Source of the DNA: Micropterix aruncella
Lineage: Eukaryota; Arthropoda; Insecta; Lepidoptera; Micropterigidae
Direction: 5' to 3'
DNA length: 64,000 nucleotides
Assembly (NCBI GenBank): GCA_944548615.1
Contig: OX155963.1
Location: 32,383,412-32,447,411 of the forward strand
Shown: positions 34,700-46,300 of the stretch, in pieces
Position numbering within the stretch: position 1 is the stretch's first letter
How the letters are laid out: each line of letters opens with the position of its first letter
Notes under the pieces: model-generated
The model's database searches: none
Seen by the model: only the letters and a program-made list of their open reading frames with translations
What the model was told of the DNA's origin: nothing
Translations under genes and position numbers: made by a program

Positions 34700-35145
34700 C
34701 CCCTCAGCCGATTGACAAGTTGATCTAGTATTTAAATTTAAGATTTAGTTTTAGTTTGATTATTTGATAAATTACTTACTACTTTGGATGTTACTATGGA
34801 CAGATTTTAGTACGTATATATTTGATTTATTGACTATTTCAATTGTTAGGCTTCTGCTTTGATTATTCAACTTTTTAACTGACTATTTTAATTATTGTGT
34901 GTTTAGTAGCCATTGACTATTCTTTAATTTGTTTTGTAATACGATTCTACGACGAATAACTTTTAGTAGGTTCCAAAGTTTCTTAGATACTATATATTTT
35001 TTTAAATTAATATATGTATGTAACGTAAAGATTAAAGTAGTAATGACACTTACTACTTAAAACACAAATATTTTGACACGTCCAAGAGCGGTTTTTAGCC
35101 ACCAATTGGACACGACGTAAATGTAATGTAATGTAATGATGTCCC
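34700..35145 (+). repeat. LINE 3' UTR with (TAATG)n tail
   Basis: It shares gacacgtccaagagcgg and the (taatg)n end with 11040-11357, and contains several gattatt-type T-rich units. Plus orientation. No coding. Confidence 0.6.
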
Positions 35146-35621
35146 AAAAAAAATTAGTAAGAGTTAGTAAAAAAATTGAATTATGACACTCTCTCCCCAA
35201 AACATTAATTACTACCAAACCACTAATTAAAATAAAACATATTAACATAATAAAATAAAACAAACTAAATTAAAATAAAATTAAAACGGGGCCGTCACGC
35301 TGAATCGTGTTGTGGCCGATATCGTCCAATTGGGGCTCCAGGGGTTAAGCCTAATTGCAAATTAAATATTTTATTTCCCCGCCAAAATCCCCGTCCTCCT
35401 AGTATCATAGCGGAATACGGGTAGCCGTAGGTCACAGCTTCGATCTCCAGTATTGTTATTGACGCAGAAGAAGTAACCACGGGCCCGAAACGTCCAGGAT
35501 AGGTTGAGGAAAATAGGTTAACCTCAATGAAAACTTTGATGTCCCTACGTTCCAACAGAAAAGTCGTCTATTGACGAACCCAACTCTACGGAAATATTAG
35601 TAATTTGATAGTAATATTTAC

Positions 35622-35794
35622 CGATCCCTTCGACGATACACGCTAGAGTCTGATCTGTGTAAGCAGCGCAAGAGAAATGAGTCTTTATGTTGTCCGTGAT
35701 AGGGGTGTATTCGCCGCGGCAGACGTCCTGGCAGATATCGGGAACTCTCTCGTGGATACAGCACGGGACGTGGTTTCTACTATCAGCCATGCAT
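35622..35794 (-). CDS. Exon D: end of DB-1 and DB-2
   Basis: The acceptor (ctttgcag) lies just above 35794 and the donor gtaaat just below 35622, phase 2 in and 1 out. It reads CMADSRNHVPCCIHERVP, then DICQDVCRG and Cys residues in FSCAAY and LACIVEGIG. NHVPCC corresponds to DHTPCC of the other repeats. Confidence 0.9.
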
Positions 35795-35999
35795 CTGCAA
35801 AGAGAAAGATAGGTTAGCTAAGGTAGCCTCGTCGATTAGTCAGAAAAGGACGTGGAAATCCCCTCTGGTAGGCGGAAACATCTTTAAATGATGAGTAGGA
35901 AAGTGTTTTCTTTCAAACAAAATTAGGGAGTAATTGCCCCACACTATTTTACTTTGCAGGTCTACTAACCCACGAGGAAGTACTCCCTTCGGACTATTA

Positions 36000-36310
36000 A
36001 AATGATTAAGACCATTTACAGACTAAAGTCTCACTTTGTGTCTGTGTGTATTCCTCCACGATAGCGCCCAAACGCTTCATACGGTTGAACTGAAATTTAG
36101 CAACGAGGCATCATTTGGTCATGGTAAGAGTTAAAATTTTTGGTTGAAATCGGTCCACCAGAGGGCGCGCTAGTCATACTTCAATCTCGAAGTATTAGAT
36201 TTAGAGGCTTGAATTTCTGTTCACAGGTGCCTTGCTGGGCCGAAATCACATTGTAAAATTTTGATTGGATTATCTCACAAGCTACGCTAATAATAATTTA
36301 ACTGCACCAT
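36000..36310 (+). repeat. Family D repeat
   Basis: It contains tccacgatagcgcccaaacg, gcatcatttggtcatgg and gaaatcggtccaccagaggg. Related copies lie at about 41330-41480 (-), 50800-51020 (+), 51310-51470 (-) and 55860-56070 (-). A SINE/MITE-like family, superfamily not identified. Confidence 0.7.
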
Positions 36311-36744
36311 ACAATTTTAATTCAAATATTACCGCTATCTCTTATCGCTTGGCCTAATCCCGCCCTTAGTCGATAAATAAACCGCGCTGCGGTTTACAAC
36401 GAAGTCCAACCGAGTCTATCTGCCGGCCAAGAGAGGGCGCTCATAGATTTCATTTATGAAATTTATATTCAGATGAAATCAGTCCTTGGCTACTTGCCGG
36501 GAAAGTCTTGGTGTGACAAAAGTAATTTAAAAAAATGATTATGTTATGTAACATAATGCACGATATTGAAATCAATGGTGGCAGGTGCAGATGAAGAATA
36601 ACTTCAAAGCATGACAAAATATCGAGAAGGTAATTGAACATGTGTTCAATATCGCCATTGATTTGAAGACGTCTTTGTTTTAGATTTAGGATATTGTTGT
36701 TGCAGAAATACTTGTGAGGACATTGTACTGGAAGCTCGATTTTG

Positions 36745-37115
36745 TAGGAGACGGAATTCAGATGTTAAAGAAATGTCAAGCACACAAAATTCCAATACGG
36801 GCACTCAAGTAATCTTGCACATCAATAAAAACGTCTTTCCCCAGACTAAATGCGTCAAATTGCTAGGTGTACACGTCGAGGATAACTTGAAATGGAATAA
36901 ACACTGCGAGGCACTAGAGATTCAATTAAGTAGAGCTTGTTAAGCATTGTGTATAGTTAGGAAAACACTGAGTGAATTAGAAACGAGGAGTATTTATTTT
37001 TCCTACTTTGAATCGATACTGAGCTACGCCATTACGATCTGGGGAAACTGTTACGCTTGTCACAGGGAACCCTTATTTATCCTACAGAAAAGAGCATTAC
37101 GGATTATCGCCAACG
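36745..37115 (+). pseudogene. Jockey-like LINE, part before insertion
   Basis: RT C-terminal coding: CVKLLGVHVEDNLKWNKHCE, then an in-frame TAA at 36941-36943, then YFESILSYAITIWGN and LQKRALRIIANA. The reading stops at about 37115 where foreign sequence begins and resumes at 38929. Confidence 0.8.
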
Positions 37116-37184
37116 CTATTACAGAAAGTGATAACGTAATAGCGCTATTACGCTATTACGCTTTCCCTGCTATTACAGAAAGTG
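37116..37184 (+). other. Repeated filler at LINE insertion junction
   Basis: The motif gctattacagaaagtg occurs at 37115-37130 and 37169-37184, and gctattac-type units repeat between. It matches neither LINE and lies exactly at the 5' junction, as expected of templated filler made during target-primed reverse transcription. Confidence 0.6.
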
Positions 37185-38774
37185 GAGCTTTTCTGCGACT
37201 GGTCAGGCTGTATAAAAGTGAAGCCCTCCAAATGTTTTTGCCTTGGACTCGCCCGCATGGGCACAAAATTTACATCCTATGACCCCAAATTGGTCTATAA
37301 GGGCTCTAATATCTCCCTTATAGACCCAAACAATCATTTCAAATTCCTCGGCAGAAAAATCACCCATCAGGGAAAAGACGTCTCGGGCGATCATGTTATA
37401 GAGCATTTCAAAAGTTGCCTGGCGAAAATAGATGCCTTGCTAATTTCTGGCCCTCGTAAGGCCTGGATCTATGACAATTATCTAACGTCACATTTGTCAT
37501 GGCCCTTTCTTATTTACGATTTTACCAAAACCCAACTGTCCCGTCTAGATGCACTGGTGACAGCTAGTTTAAAATCCTGGCTGTCCTTAGCCAAACCAGC
37601 TGACCCCTCGACTCTCTTCAGGTCCAAACAAAATTTTGGGCTAGCGCTTAAACTGCCCTCTCTGCTCTACGCCAACTCCAGAATAACCAAAAATTCGATT
37701 CTGTGCAATTCCAAAGATCCGGCAATATCGAAGCACGTAATAAGTGGCTGTAGTGATTCAAATGAACTACAAGCCCGCGTAGACTTCCACAAAAGGTTCC
37801 TTACTGGAATCAGCCAGAATGGCACTGGTCTGGGGTATGGCAGTACAACCACGAGCGACGTGGACTTGAAGAAGTCTCTTTTGCGGGGAGATTACGACAG
37901 CAAGAGTATGGCTCATGCTATTGGCCTTCAATGCCAGAATGACTGGACAACAATTGGTGACTTTTGCATTCCGCCTCCAATGCACTGGAAGGTAATGCTC
38001 TATGACTGGACGCCAGAGATGCTGAAATTTTATTTGAATGCCTTTCAGCATACACTTCCAGACCCCAGTAACCTCGCTCGTTGGAGCTTTGCCGAGGATA
38101 GTTCTTGTCCCCTCTGTAGCAATACCCCTTGCACAGCTAGACACATTCTAGCTGGCTGCAAGGTGGCCTTAGATCAAGGACGGTACACTTACCGCCATGA
38201 CAAAGTTCTCGCTGTTATTCGCGAGGTAATTAGTCTCTCAGTGGCTCGTGCCAACAAGGGTTTGACAGTATCCTCCAAACCCCCAATACAGTTTGTGCGG
38301 GATGGCTCTAAAGGCAAAAAACATTTAACTACAAAACCTTTCTCAATAATCGAGAAAGCTACAGATTGGACTCTGGAGGTTGATTCGGTCTCTAAGCAGT
38401 ATAAATTCCCTGAAAGTCTCGGATGCACAGCCCTCCGTCCAGATATAACTCTTTACTCTCTATCTCGGAAGGTGGCTCTTATTGTAGAATTAACTGTTCC
38501 ATGGGAATCAAATATCCCAAAAGACCACGAGTACAAATTAAATAAATACCATGATCTTGCAAATGCCGTAACCCGGAACGGCTTCACTGTTCACCTTCAC
38601 GCGGTGGAAGTTGGCGCTCGTGGCCTGCCAGCTAAATCTCTATTTCACCTCTTTAATGATCTTGGCCTTTCCAGAAAAATAATCAACTCTTTCGTAGAAA
38701 AATTATCTAAAACTGCGATTTGCGCATCTCAAATTCTATGGCTTCGAAGGGGGAGTGAATGGGTGGCAAGGTGA
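37185..38774 (+). CDS. LINE ORF: RT end, CCHC and restriction-like endonuclease, copy 2 (5'-truncated)
   Basis: An open frame of about 530 codons, of which the nominal Met at 37182 is not a real start. It begins inside the RT (WSGCIKVKPSKCF, YDPKLVYKGS, FKFLGRKITHQGK), carries a CCHC knuckle (CPLCSN...HILAGC) around residue 300, and ends with an endonuclease-like domain (RPDITLYSL, VELTVPWESN, KYHDLANAVTRNG). This fits LINEs of the R2/R4/NeSL/Hero type, which cleave target DNA with a C-terminal PD-(D/E)xK-like enzyme. It has no stop, unlike copy 1. The 3' UTR runs to about 38928. Confidence 0.83.
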   Translation, partial: ELFCDWSGCIKVKPSKCFCLGLARMGTKFTSYDPKLVYKGSNISLIDPNNHFKFLGRKITHQGKDVSGDHVIEHFKSCLAKIDALLISGPRKAWIYDNYLTSHLSWPFLIYDFTKTQLSRLDALVTASLKSWLSLAKPADPSTLFRSKQNFGLALKLPSLLYANSRITKNSILCNSKDPAISKHVISGCSDSNELQARVDFHKRFLTGISQNGTGLGYGSTTTSDVDLKKSLLRGDYDSKSMAHAIGLQCQNDWTTIGDFCIPPPMHWKVMLYDWTPEMLKFYLNAFQHTLPDPSNLARWSFAEDSSCPLCSNTPCTARHILAGCKVALDQGRYTYRHDKVLAVIREVISLSVARANKGLTVSSKPPIQFVRDGSKGKKHLTTKPFSIIEKATDWTLEVDSVSKQYKFPESLGCTALRPDITLYSLSRKVALIVELTVPWESNIPKDHEYKLNKYHDLANAVTRNGFTVHLHAVEVGARGLPAKSLFHLFNDLGLSRKIINSFVEKLSKTAICASQILWLRRGSEWVAR

Positions 38775-38928
38775 ACGCTCACATGTGGCAAGACAGCTGT
38801 CCTAAACCTACCACAGCCGGTTCGTAAGTCCGGAATCCACTGCTCACCCCCCAGAAGTGTAAAAAATAGTATTATGATGGGCCCGACTCCGGTCGGTGAA
38901 TTCCATGGCAGCTCCGTTTGTATTTATT
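37185..38928 (+). mobile_element. Endonuclease LINE copy 2, inserted in a Jockey LINE
   Basis: The element includes the ORF above and a 154-bp 3' UTR ending gctccgtttgtatttatt, the same end as copy 1. The Jockey RT frame flanks it on both sides (36745-37115 and 38929-39258). Confidence 0.85.
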
Positions 38929-39660
38929 ATAGAAACATGTAGACCTATTTTTAAAAGATTGAAAATCATGACTCTCACATCTTTTTACTTATATAGGCTA
39001 TTATTAGATTTTTACACCGAAAAGGAAAGTCAAGTAAAATTTAAAGATATACATAACAAAAACACCAGATACAAGAATAATTTCATTCTACCATGCGTGG
39101 TTTTAAACGCTGCTAGGCAAAGTACCCAATTCTCAAGGCTTTATTATTTTAACCGCCTACCATGTAACATAAAAGACAATAGCAACCTCAGAACGTTCCA
39201 AAAACTTTTAAAGGATTTTTTACAACAAATACGTTTTACTCTATTGAGGAATTTATAAATTTTACAAAATGACTGTTTTTACAACCCCTTTATTTTAATG
39301 TAATGCGTATACTGATTATTTCATTTCTTTTTGTTGATTGTTTTAGCTTGAATTAATTATTTTATTGATTGTTTTAGTTATATATTACAATGTATCTAGA
39401 TTCTTCTTGGACAAAACATTATAAAAATTAGTTTGATTGATTATCTAATTATTGATGATTATTGTTTTTGATTGATCATTTCTGATATTGATTATTTTAA
39501 TTGTTGTTGGTTTTAGTTTTACTGCTTCTTGATTGCGCCTTATATAGCTTCTACTTTATGGAGTTTCTTCTAAAACGAAATGTTGTATGCTCTCTGGGCA
39601 GTTTGTTACTTAAACATTGTATGTTTTTTTAATAATTCACACAATAAAGAACTTGAACTA
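38929..39660 (+). pseudogene. Jockey-like LINE, part after insertion and 3' UTR
   Basis: Coding resumes as CRPIFKRLKIMTLTSFYLYR, then YFNRLPCNIKDNSNLRTFQK to a stop at 39256-39258, which is the ordinary end of Jockey-type RTs. A T-rich 3' UTR with gattgttttagtt-like repeats ends in aataaagaacttgaact repeats near 39660. Confidence 0.8.
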
Positions 39661-39689
39661 AAGAACTTGTCTGGACCTGTTCATTTAGG

Positions 39690-40290
39690 TATATTTATTA
39701 ATGATACTTCGGATTCAAGATGACAGAGGCGAACTCGAGTTGGCTTCTTCAACATTAAATAGCCGCTTAAATGTGCCCGCAGATTTAAAATCTGACGAAG
39801 TCCTAAATATAAAACCGACAAGTTTAAACACCTTCGTGGCAACCTGATCGATATGCTCTGCAAATATCATAGAATCTTCATGTCAAGCTCCTGTCAAGCC
39901 CCGAGGTGTCGTACACTCGACACTCATTTAATTTGCATCGTTTAATTTTTATTAACACGCTTTTATTAGGTCGACCTGTATGTAACTATGTAATGGAATC
40001 TAAGGTAACTAATTTAACCATCTTCCAAGGATCGTAGCGTCATGAAAATTGGCAGCTGTATGTAGTTCTGATGACAATATAATAATATGGTACTGTTGAA
40101 CTGATCTGATGATGGAGTCGGAAGATATGAACTGGAACTTCATGATGGAGCATCGTATCATAGCTGTGTTTGGACTTGTTAGAAAAGTCTTGGAATGAAC
40201 TTTGACCACGATTAGGTTTCAAGGTGTGATGATGTGGTTTTTACGTGCATTTATAAAAGCGTGTTTTTAGTGTTTTTTTTAAACTATTAG
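39690..40290 (-). repeat. LINE fragment, partner of 7330-7965
   Basis: Same orientation and boundaries as the 7330 copy over most of its length. It lacks the last gtatcatag tandem units. Confidence 0.65.
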
Positions 40291-40299
40291 TTTATTTAT

Positions 40300-41320
40300 C
40301 AAAAACTATTTAGGATTTTGTTCTTGGGAAAGTGATAACATGACACTTATTAGCGTTTGTAGTACTGAATTAGGCGACTAATATCCACTTGCTAAGTGGT
40401 ACAGTCAGTTGCAAAGGTGACACATTTAAAAAACCATGACACATGTATGTACATGTTTAGGACATATGACCGTAAGTAGACTCACAGTAATGATGGAAGA
40501 CCGTTCCTACTACTGACATTTGCTTCGTCCGTACAGGACCGTGTGAAATGAGTTGCATATTACTGGCTGGCCTGCTTGTAATTAATTGGTATTTACCTAC
40601 TTACAGACTTACATGTATTCGTATGTACTGTTTTAATACGGCTGAGAATGATAAAACAAATTCCTAGTAGAATTAAAATGTTATTAATTTGGTTAGGTGT
40701 TTTAAATATAAAAGCCATTGTATGGTGCCTAACTTTTGTGGTGTGTTGGTGCATTTAGTGCCTACCTAAGGTGGGTAGGCACTGGATACGTGTGCGCTTC
40801 ACAGGGATTGGGCAATCCACAAAAAATTGATGGAAATCATTTTACTGTAAACTTATTATTTATTCTAAGAGTAGAGGTTATTTTTATATCATAGACAAAC
40901 CAGATCTGGTTTTAGTGATATACTAAGTGTATTAAGAAACAAAAAAAAATCGGTTGTGTCACCCCAAGACTTTTCCGGCAAGACTTCCCGAAATCTGAGT
41001 CTTCCTGAAATCTTCCCGAATCTGAAGTCTTCCCGAAATCGGCAAGACTTCCCGTAACTAGCATGGGAATATTGTAAGATGCTATCTACAATATTGTAAG
41101 ATGATAATATTGTTATCTTAGTAAGCAACATTGGAATTTATAACCATCAATAACGTTTCGTAATAGTGTACCGCTGCCTAGTGGAAATTCAGCAAAAAAA
41201 CTTCGAAAGCGCACGTCGGAGTCTAAGCAAAGACACGAACTACAGCCGCGGTTCATAGGTGGTGCGCCGTGACATAGGTATGCGGTAGCAAACGAAACTG
41301 GCTGCCCTCAACTTGCGAGG
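40300..41320. other. Intronic sequence, no gene recognised
   Basis: No host exon fits the known phase pattern here. A short run of attcggga/gaagac-type repeats (tcttcccgaa units) occurs at about 40980-41045. Nothing else stands out. Confidence 0.4.
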
Positions 41321-41329
41321 CTAAGAGAA

Positions 41330-41480
41330 AAATATACAATTATAACAAGGTGGATCGATTTCGACCACAATCTTATCGACTCTTACGATAACCAAATGAT
41401 GCCTACATGCTACAATCGGGTGAAGCGTGTAGGCGCTATCGTGGAGAAATACACACAGACAGACTTTAGTATAGAAATGA
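41330..41480 (-). repeat. Family D repeat, inverted copy
   Basis: It contains gatttcgaccacaatc, accaaatgatgcctacatgc and gcgctatcgtggagaaatac, the inverse of the 36000 copy. Confidence 0.65.
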
Positions 41481-41489
41481 TCATTACCG

Positions 41490-41552
41490 TGTCGGTGGGG
41501 GGGGGGGGGTGGGGGGGGGGAGGAGTGGCAGGGGTGGGGGTAGGGGGGTCAA
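41490..41552 (+). repeat. G-rich tract
   Basis: Runs of G (up to about 13) separated by single T or A occur at 41494-41548, for example ggggtggggggg. It has the potential to form G-quadruplexes on the plus strand. It is not conserved in other family D or A copies. Confidence 0.85.
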
Positions 41553-41639
41553 AATGGATATTTTCGTCTTCCTCTCAATTTTTCTTTAGCGCGTTCACAA
41601 TACTTTCCTATGTCAGGAGGCATAGAAAAGACCACTAAA

Positions 41640-42170
41640 ACCCATGTGTTTAGGGTTGGTCATACTCAAGGGTCAACACCCATCCGGCGGCCTTCACATA
41701 GAAGTGCGAGCCAGGGTATGACTGTGGCCTTCGGGCCAGTTTCCCCTAGGAGTCAACCTTCGAGCGCTCCGGGGCGGTTTGCGTATGCGTGCTGCCAATC
41801 GATTGTGCATTCTGACCGGCATTCTAGCCGGGGGAGTCTTGAAACAGTACTGTCTCCTATAGAGAGGGGGTAGTTGTTTACCTTACAGAAACTGCTCTTG
41901 TGACCGCGCAAGCGACCTGTAACCAGTCAGGACACTGAAGTATCCTGGTTGCAATTGGAAGTAAGGGCGTGAGTGTCGGCCCGCTGTGTGATTTACCTGG
42001 TTATCTCGCGGTAAGGTGTTGGCTTCTTACGGGGGAGTGGCGTAACTAGACGATGGACTGTTTTCTCCAAAGTCTTATACGCTCACCTCAAGGGAGACAG
42101 AACGATCTAATATCGTTTAAACTTTCTGAGGTGACGGGTTCGCCCGTTGTAGTCGGCAACTCTAGTTATG
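41640..42170 (-). repeat. Family A repeat, copy 5
   Basis: It starts at acccatgtgtttagggttgg and ends cccgttgtagtcggcaac, with an internal deletion after ctgctcttg (41898). It ends 39 bp from exon C. Confidence 0.8.
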
Positions 42171-42208
42171 CTGGGAAAGTAAAACGGAAAAAGGAAAAAA
42201 AGGCTTAC

Positions 42209-42446
42209 TTGACGATGGTTCCGAATTCGCTTTCGCAGTTCTCTGGCTCCTGTCCGGTCGATCCATCCAGGATCGCCTGGATGCTACAGTAGCCCAAGCA
42301 GCCATGACTGACGTTACTCGCCACACAGCAGTCGGTGTAGTTGTGGACTCTGGCCGCGAGGGACGGCGTCCTGGCGTTCGAGGAGTAGCTGTCCGTCGCT
42401 TCAATAGTCGGCGGCATTAGTGACGATGCTATCGCTGCCGGCATTA
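42209..42446 (-). CDS. Exon C: linker and start of DB-1
   Basis: The acceptor (ttcttttcag) lies just above 42446 and the donor gtaagc just below 42209, phase 1 in and 2 out. It reads VMPAAIASSLMPPTIEATDS, then HNYTDCCVASNVSHGCLG, YCSIQ and ENCESEFGTIVK. This is the first Cys-rich module after the Ig domain. The Ser/Thr/Pro-rich start looks like a linker. Confidence 0.9.
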
Positions 42447-42699
42447 CTGAAAAGAAGGACATTTTAAATTCCAGCCTTAAGCGCCCGTTTAAAATCCAAC
42501 TGTCATACTGTTGGGTGTCAATACTTTACATGGATGTCAAAACTTGCATGTTGCATGTCAATACTTGCATGTTGGATGTCAATACTAAGCAAAATACTTA
42601 GTCATACTGTTGGCTTTAAACAGTATGACAAATTATTTTGCTTGTTCATATTTTATCGATATGTATAATTGTTGATATATGTTAATGTCAATTATATGA

Positions 42700-43800
42700 A
42701 ATATCCCTTTATTGCACATTGAAAACATTTAACGTACAATGGCGTACTTATTGCTAGTTTATTTATTTATTTAGGAATTAATTACTATAAAACGTTGATT
42801 TTGCTTACAAAACTAACAGGAACCGAGTGGCAAAACCTTAACCTTTTGCTTATTTGATTCTGTCACCTAACTAGGACTAGCCTATTCTAGGGTGGACAAT
42901 ATTAAAATATTACAAAAAAATATGTAAAAGTTCTAGTAAAATTCTAATTAAACTAAAATGCCCTAAAATGTGGCCCTCAAAAAAACAATTATTTTAAAAA
43001 TATAAAAAAATAATGTAATATATAAAATACAAATCCATTATATTATCAGCATTAAATGGAATATAACAATCGATAAAATGGAGAATGACAAACAGAGTAG
43101 TCTTTAAACTAAAATAATGAGAAAAATAAAGTTGTTTGTAAGAAAAGAACTAAAAGTGTGAAGGGGAAGGAAACTGATACTTGAGCAACGCCGGGTAATA
43201 TCCACTAGTAGGATGTAGATACATAAATATATACCTACATATATTAATAAATAAACTGCCAAAATAAGGTAAGAAAAGGGAAGGGATAAGGAAAAAGATA
43301 GAAAATGTGGTTTATATTTATTGTAAAATAAAGTGCTTTTTCAATGATTCCTTAAATGCGGAGAGCAAACTAGCGCCTTCAATAGCTAAAGGAAGCTGAT
43401 TCCATAGTCAAGATGAGTAGGTACGGAGAAGGAGTAGGACAAAAATGTGGCTGTGTAATTTGAGATACGTAGAGTATTTTTCTGTCTTGAACGAAGTGCG
43501 AGACTTTGGCTTCTTAACCAGTTAAAAGCGTCGTTGAGGGAGAAGGGAGATGTGGGATTGTGTAGAACTATGTGAAATGATATACACATTTGTGAAAGGA
43601 TCTACACATTTCTTCGGTCCCGTATCCGAAGCCTTTGCAATAATGCTCGGTATTCCTAAACATGGCCATACTTCATGAGATGAATATGTATCTTACGCAA
43701 AAGTTCTGTAGGCGCTCGAACGTATCCAGATTGGTCTCTGTGAAATAATAGGAGGAGTATCTGCAACCGTCGAAGGCTATGAAAGGCATTATATATTCGC
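42700..43800 (-). pseudogene. Jockey-like LINE remnant
   Basis: The minus strand of 43320-43800 encodes pieces of an RT C-terminus in shifting frames: DTFERLQNFCVRYIF near 43700 and EGASLLSAFKESLKKHFIL near 43350. An AT-rich 3' UTR-like stretch follows to about 42700. It is decayed. Confidence 0.6.
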
Positions 43801-43949
43801 CTGCTTATTTCACTACACCTGCGCTTACCAATAAGGTGTCAGGTGTTTATGTTGTACACCTATATTTATATTGAGGACCTTGGTATTAATCAAGGTCCCT
43901 ACTTTCAAGGATTTCTGAATCGGTGTGTATAGTCTGTTTAGTCACTTAC

Positions 43950-44099
43950 CTATTAATTTGTGGAAGCTTCTCACTGGCGGTTCTGTGTTGAGTTCGCAGA
44001 CGTAGAGACCTGAATCGTTGACGTTGGCATTTCGGATGACCAGCGCCCAAACAGCTCCTCCAGGCCCGGCACCCCCGATTGCGCCAGCTATCTCTTCCG
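43950..44099 (-). CDS. Exon B: second half of Ig domain
   Basis: The acceptor (attttccag) lies just above 44099 and the donor gtaagt just below 43950, phase 1 in and 1 out. It reads AEEIAGAIGGAGPGGAVWAL, then VIRNANVNDSGLYVCELNTE. D-S-G-x-Y-x-C is the Ig F-strand signature and its Cys pairs with the Cys in exon A. The exon follows exon A across a 9.7-kb intron. Confidence 0.93.
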
Positions 44100-44199
44100 C
44101 TGGAAAATATAAAAAAATCAGCCAAACGAAAACTAACGGTTGATGCAGGCCGAAATACGATGACCAAAGCAAGAAACTTACGGAATGACGCCTCTTATC

Positions 44200-44600
44200 A
44201 AACGGAGTATAAAAATAAAATAAGATTAATAGTAAAAATCATTTTTGAAAAGAAGCTTTTATTAACATAAGAAATATAGAAAGAACGGGTTACCGTAATA
44301 ATGTTGGCCGTTGAGGAGTCCCCTTGTCGGGAACCAACCCTGGGTGCAGTAGCCATGTCATGGTAGAACTTAGAAAGGGCTATCATAATTGAATGCTATA
44401 TAGGTATACAACGTTCGTGTCGTGCTGTTGACCGTCAAAGAGTACCCTCGTTGGAAGCCAACCCTAGGTGCAGCAGCCATGTCATGAATAAAATTTAGAA
44501 CGAACTATCATAATTTAATGAGTATACAAAATTTCGTGTCTGTGCTGTTGACCGTGGAATAGTAGCCTCGTCGGGAGCCAGTCCTGGATCAGGTCAAGCT
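44200..44600 (-). repeat. Family E repeat, tandem-like units
   Basis: Units with ccgtygaggagtc, gggagccaaccctgg and gtagccatgtcatggt occur about three times here (near 44310, 44440 and 44560). Related sequence lies at 53020-53560. Superfamily unknown. Confidence 0.6.
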
Positions 44601-44639
44601 TACCATAAAAATGCACTGTCATCGGAATTCAAAAAATTC

Positions 44640-45370
44640 AAATTCAAAATTCTTTATTTATCAATAATATTACATCCATTTAAAATTCAAAGCCATCCTA
44701 ACTAGGCCTCGCCTGTACTAAGGTAGGCTTAATATAAAAAAAAGTATAGTGGTTTACGTAACTAGCTGTAATACATCTTTGTATATTATTATGGTACATT
44801 TGAGAAGTTAAAAATAGAATAAGAAAGCGTAATAATATTAAATTTTGGGACATACATATATATATACATACATATATAAATACATATATACTTTATAGAT
44901 AAATATAAAATAATACTATATATATACTATATCTCACAAATCGTGCACTATTTTAATATATATGTTATTAATGTCTCCGTTTCTTGTCGACCCATAGTCA
45001 AAAGTGACTTAGTTAGGTTTTTCTTTACGCCGTGACTATTCCTAGATTTCAGTCCTGCAGGAAACACACTATTCATTTTGTTGAACAGTCGAGGAGCAAT
45101 GTAAGAGAAGTGTTTTTGTGCAAAACTTGTTCTCTTTTTTTGGATTAAGTGCTGTCTGGTTGTTGTTACTCGTGTTCCTTTATGGTGTGTTGAATATAGA
45201 TGATAATTGTCATGATTATAGTAGTAGAGTAGGACTACCTTAGCGTATATTTGACGAACGTCAAGGACTTTAGATTTATTGTACAAGCTCTCAGAAGAAT
45301 ACCGGAAGGGTTTTTTGTGTATTACTCTTAATAGCGACTTTTGGGCTTTAATTAGAGAATTAAACCAACA
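44640..45370 (-). pseudogene. Jockey-like LINE C-terminal remnant
   Basis: The minus frame encodes LYNKSKVLDVRQIYAKVVLL, then HSTHHKGTR-like and SFAQKHFSYIAPRLFNKMNS, the end of a Jockey RT; a related fragment lies at 18300-18655. Upstream residues near 45330 (KSLLRVIHKKPFRY) extend it. Its A-rich 3' end is near 44640. Confidence 0.7.
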
Positions 45371-45479
45371 TACCTATACGATTTCAACTTCATAGGATCA
45401 GAGAAAGTGGCTCAAATTCAGCTTGTAAAATTTGACCTAAATAAACTAACAAACATTGTTAGGTAAGTAACAGCGTGTA

Positions 45480-45835
45480 AAAACATGGATTCAGAAGTAA
45501 AATTGTAATTGAGCACAAATTATCTTGGACTGGAAACGATACCAACAAGGATTTATTGTTTTATTGCCTCGCATTGATCAATAGAAATATATACAAGAAA
45601 TCACGAGATAGCGCAAAGGAAAATGGCTTTAGATTTGTACGGGTTAAAGATTGACGAATTTATGTACGCCAAAGGAAAAATCTACGTCACAACAAACTTT
45701 CGTTTGAAAATAGGGTTTCACACTGGAAGTCAAGCTTCACGTGGAGCAGCATTGGCATATGTGTGTCATAGTGGTGGAAAGTTCAAGCTCACGGAAACGT
45801 TCAAGTTCAAGTTCAAGGAAACGGCGGCCGTCATC
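45480..45835 (+). repeat. Family F repeat
   Basis: It shares tatacaagaaatcacgagat, agcgcaaaggaaaatggctt and gtacgggttaaagattgacg with the inverted copy at 50400-50650, and a short related piece lies near 56660. Non-coding. Confidence 0.65.
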
Positions 45836-45839
45836 TAGA

Positions 45840-46300
45840 TAATGTGCAACAGTTTTGTTGTCAACTGCAACTGGCGAACCCGCCACCCCAGGAAGGTATA
45901 ACGATATTGATCGTTCTTTCAACCTGGAGTTAACGTAGTCTAACTACGCCAACTTGCGCGCGAGGACTCTGACGTTGCACATACATTGACGCCTTACCGC
46001 GTGGCACTAGGAAGTGTTCCAGCGGGCAGCCTCGCACCCTCACTGCCAGATTTGTTCGGAGTTCTCCGTACTACCCTCTGGTAACGGGTCCGAAGGCGCT
46101 TAGCGGTAATTCAGTTCGAATTTATCGCGAAACGTGGCGTTCTTTTCCCGTCTACCACTCGGGATCGTGTGGCCAACTGGTCGTTTCAATAGTAGCTGAC
46201 TTTGGGGTCAACGACCACCCCCCGCTGCTTAGTAAACGAATCAGACCGTTTCCAGACACCCCCCTCTCGCCGTTATTCGCCGGATTGTACAGTCGATTAG
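45840..46300 (+). repeat. Family A repeat, diverged copy 6
   Basis: It starts with caactggcgaacccgccacc and keeps blocks such as gaggactctgacgttgc and ttggtcgtttcaat-like sequence. It is more diverged than other copies. GC-rich sequence continues to about 46620. Confidence 0.55.

Noticed and set aside
40980..41045. Short gaagac/cttcccgaa repeats as a possible CRISPR-like array
   Set aside because: The units are short, overlapping and without regular spacers; the genome is eukaryotic.
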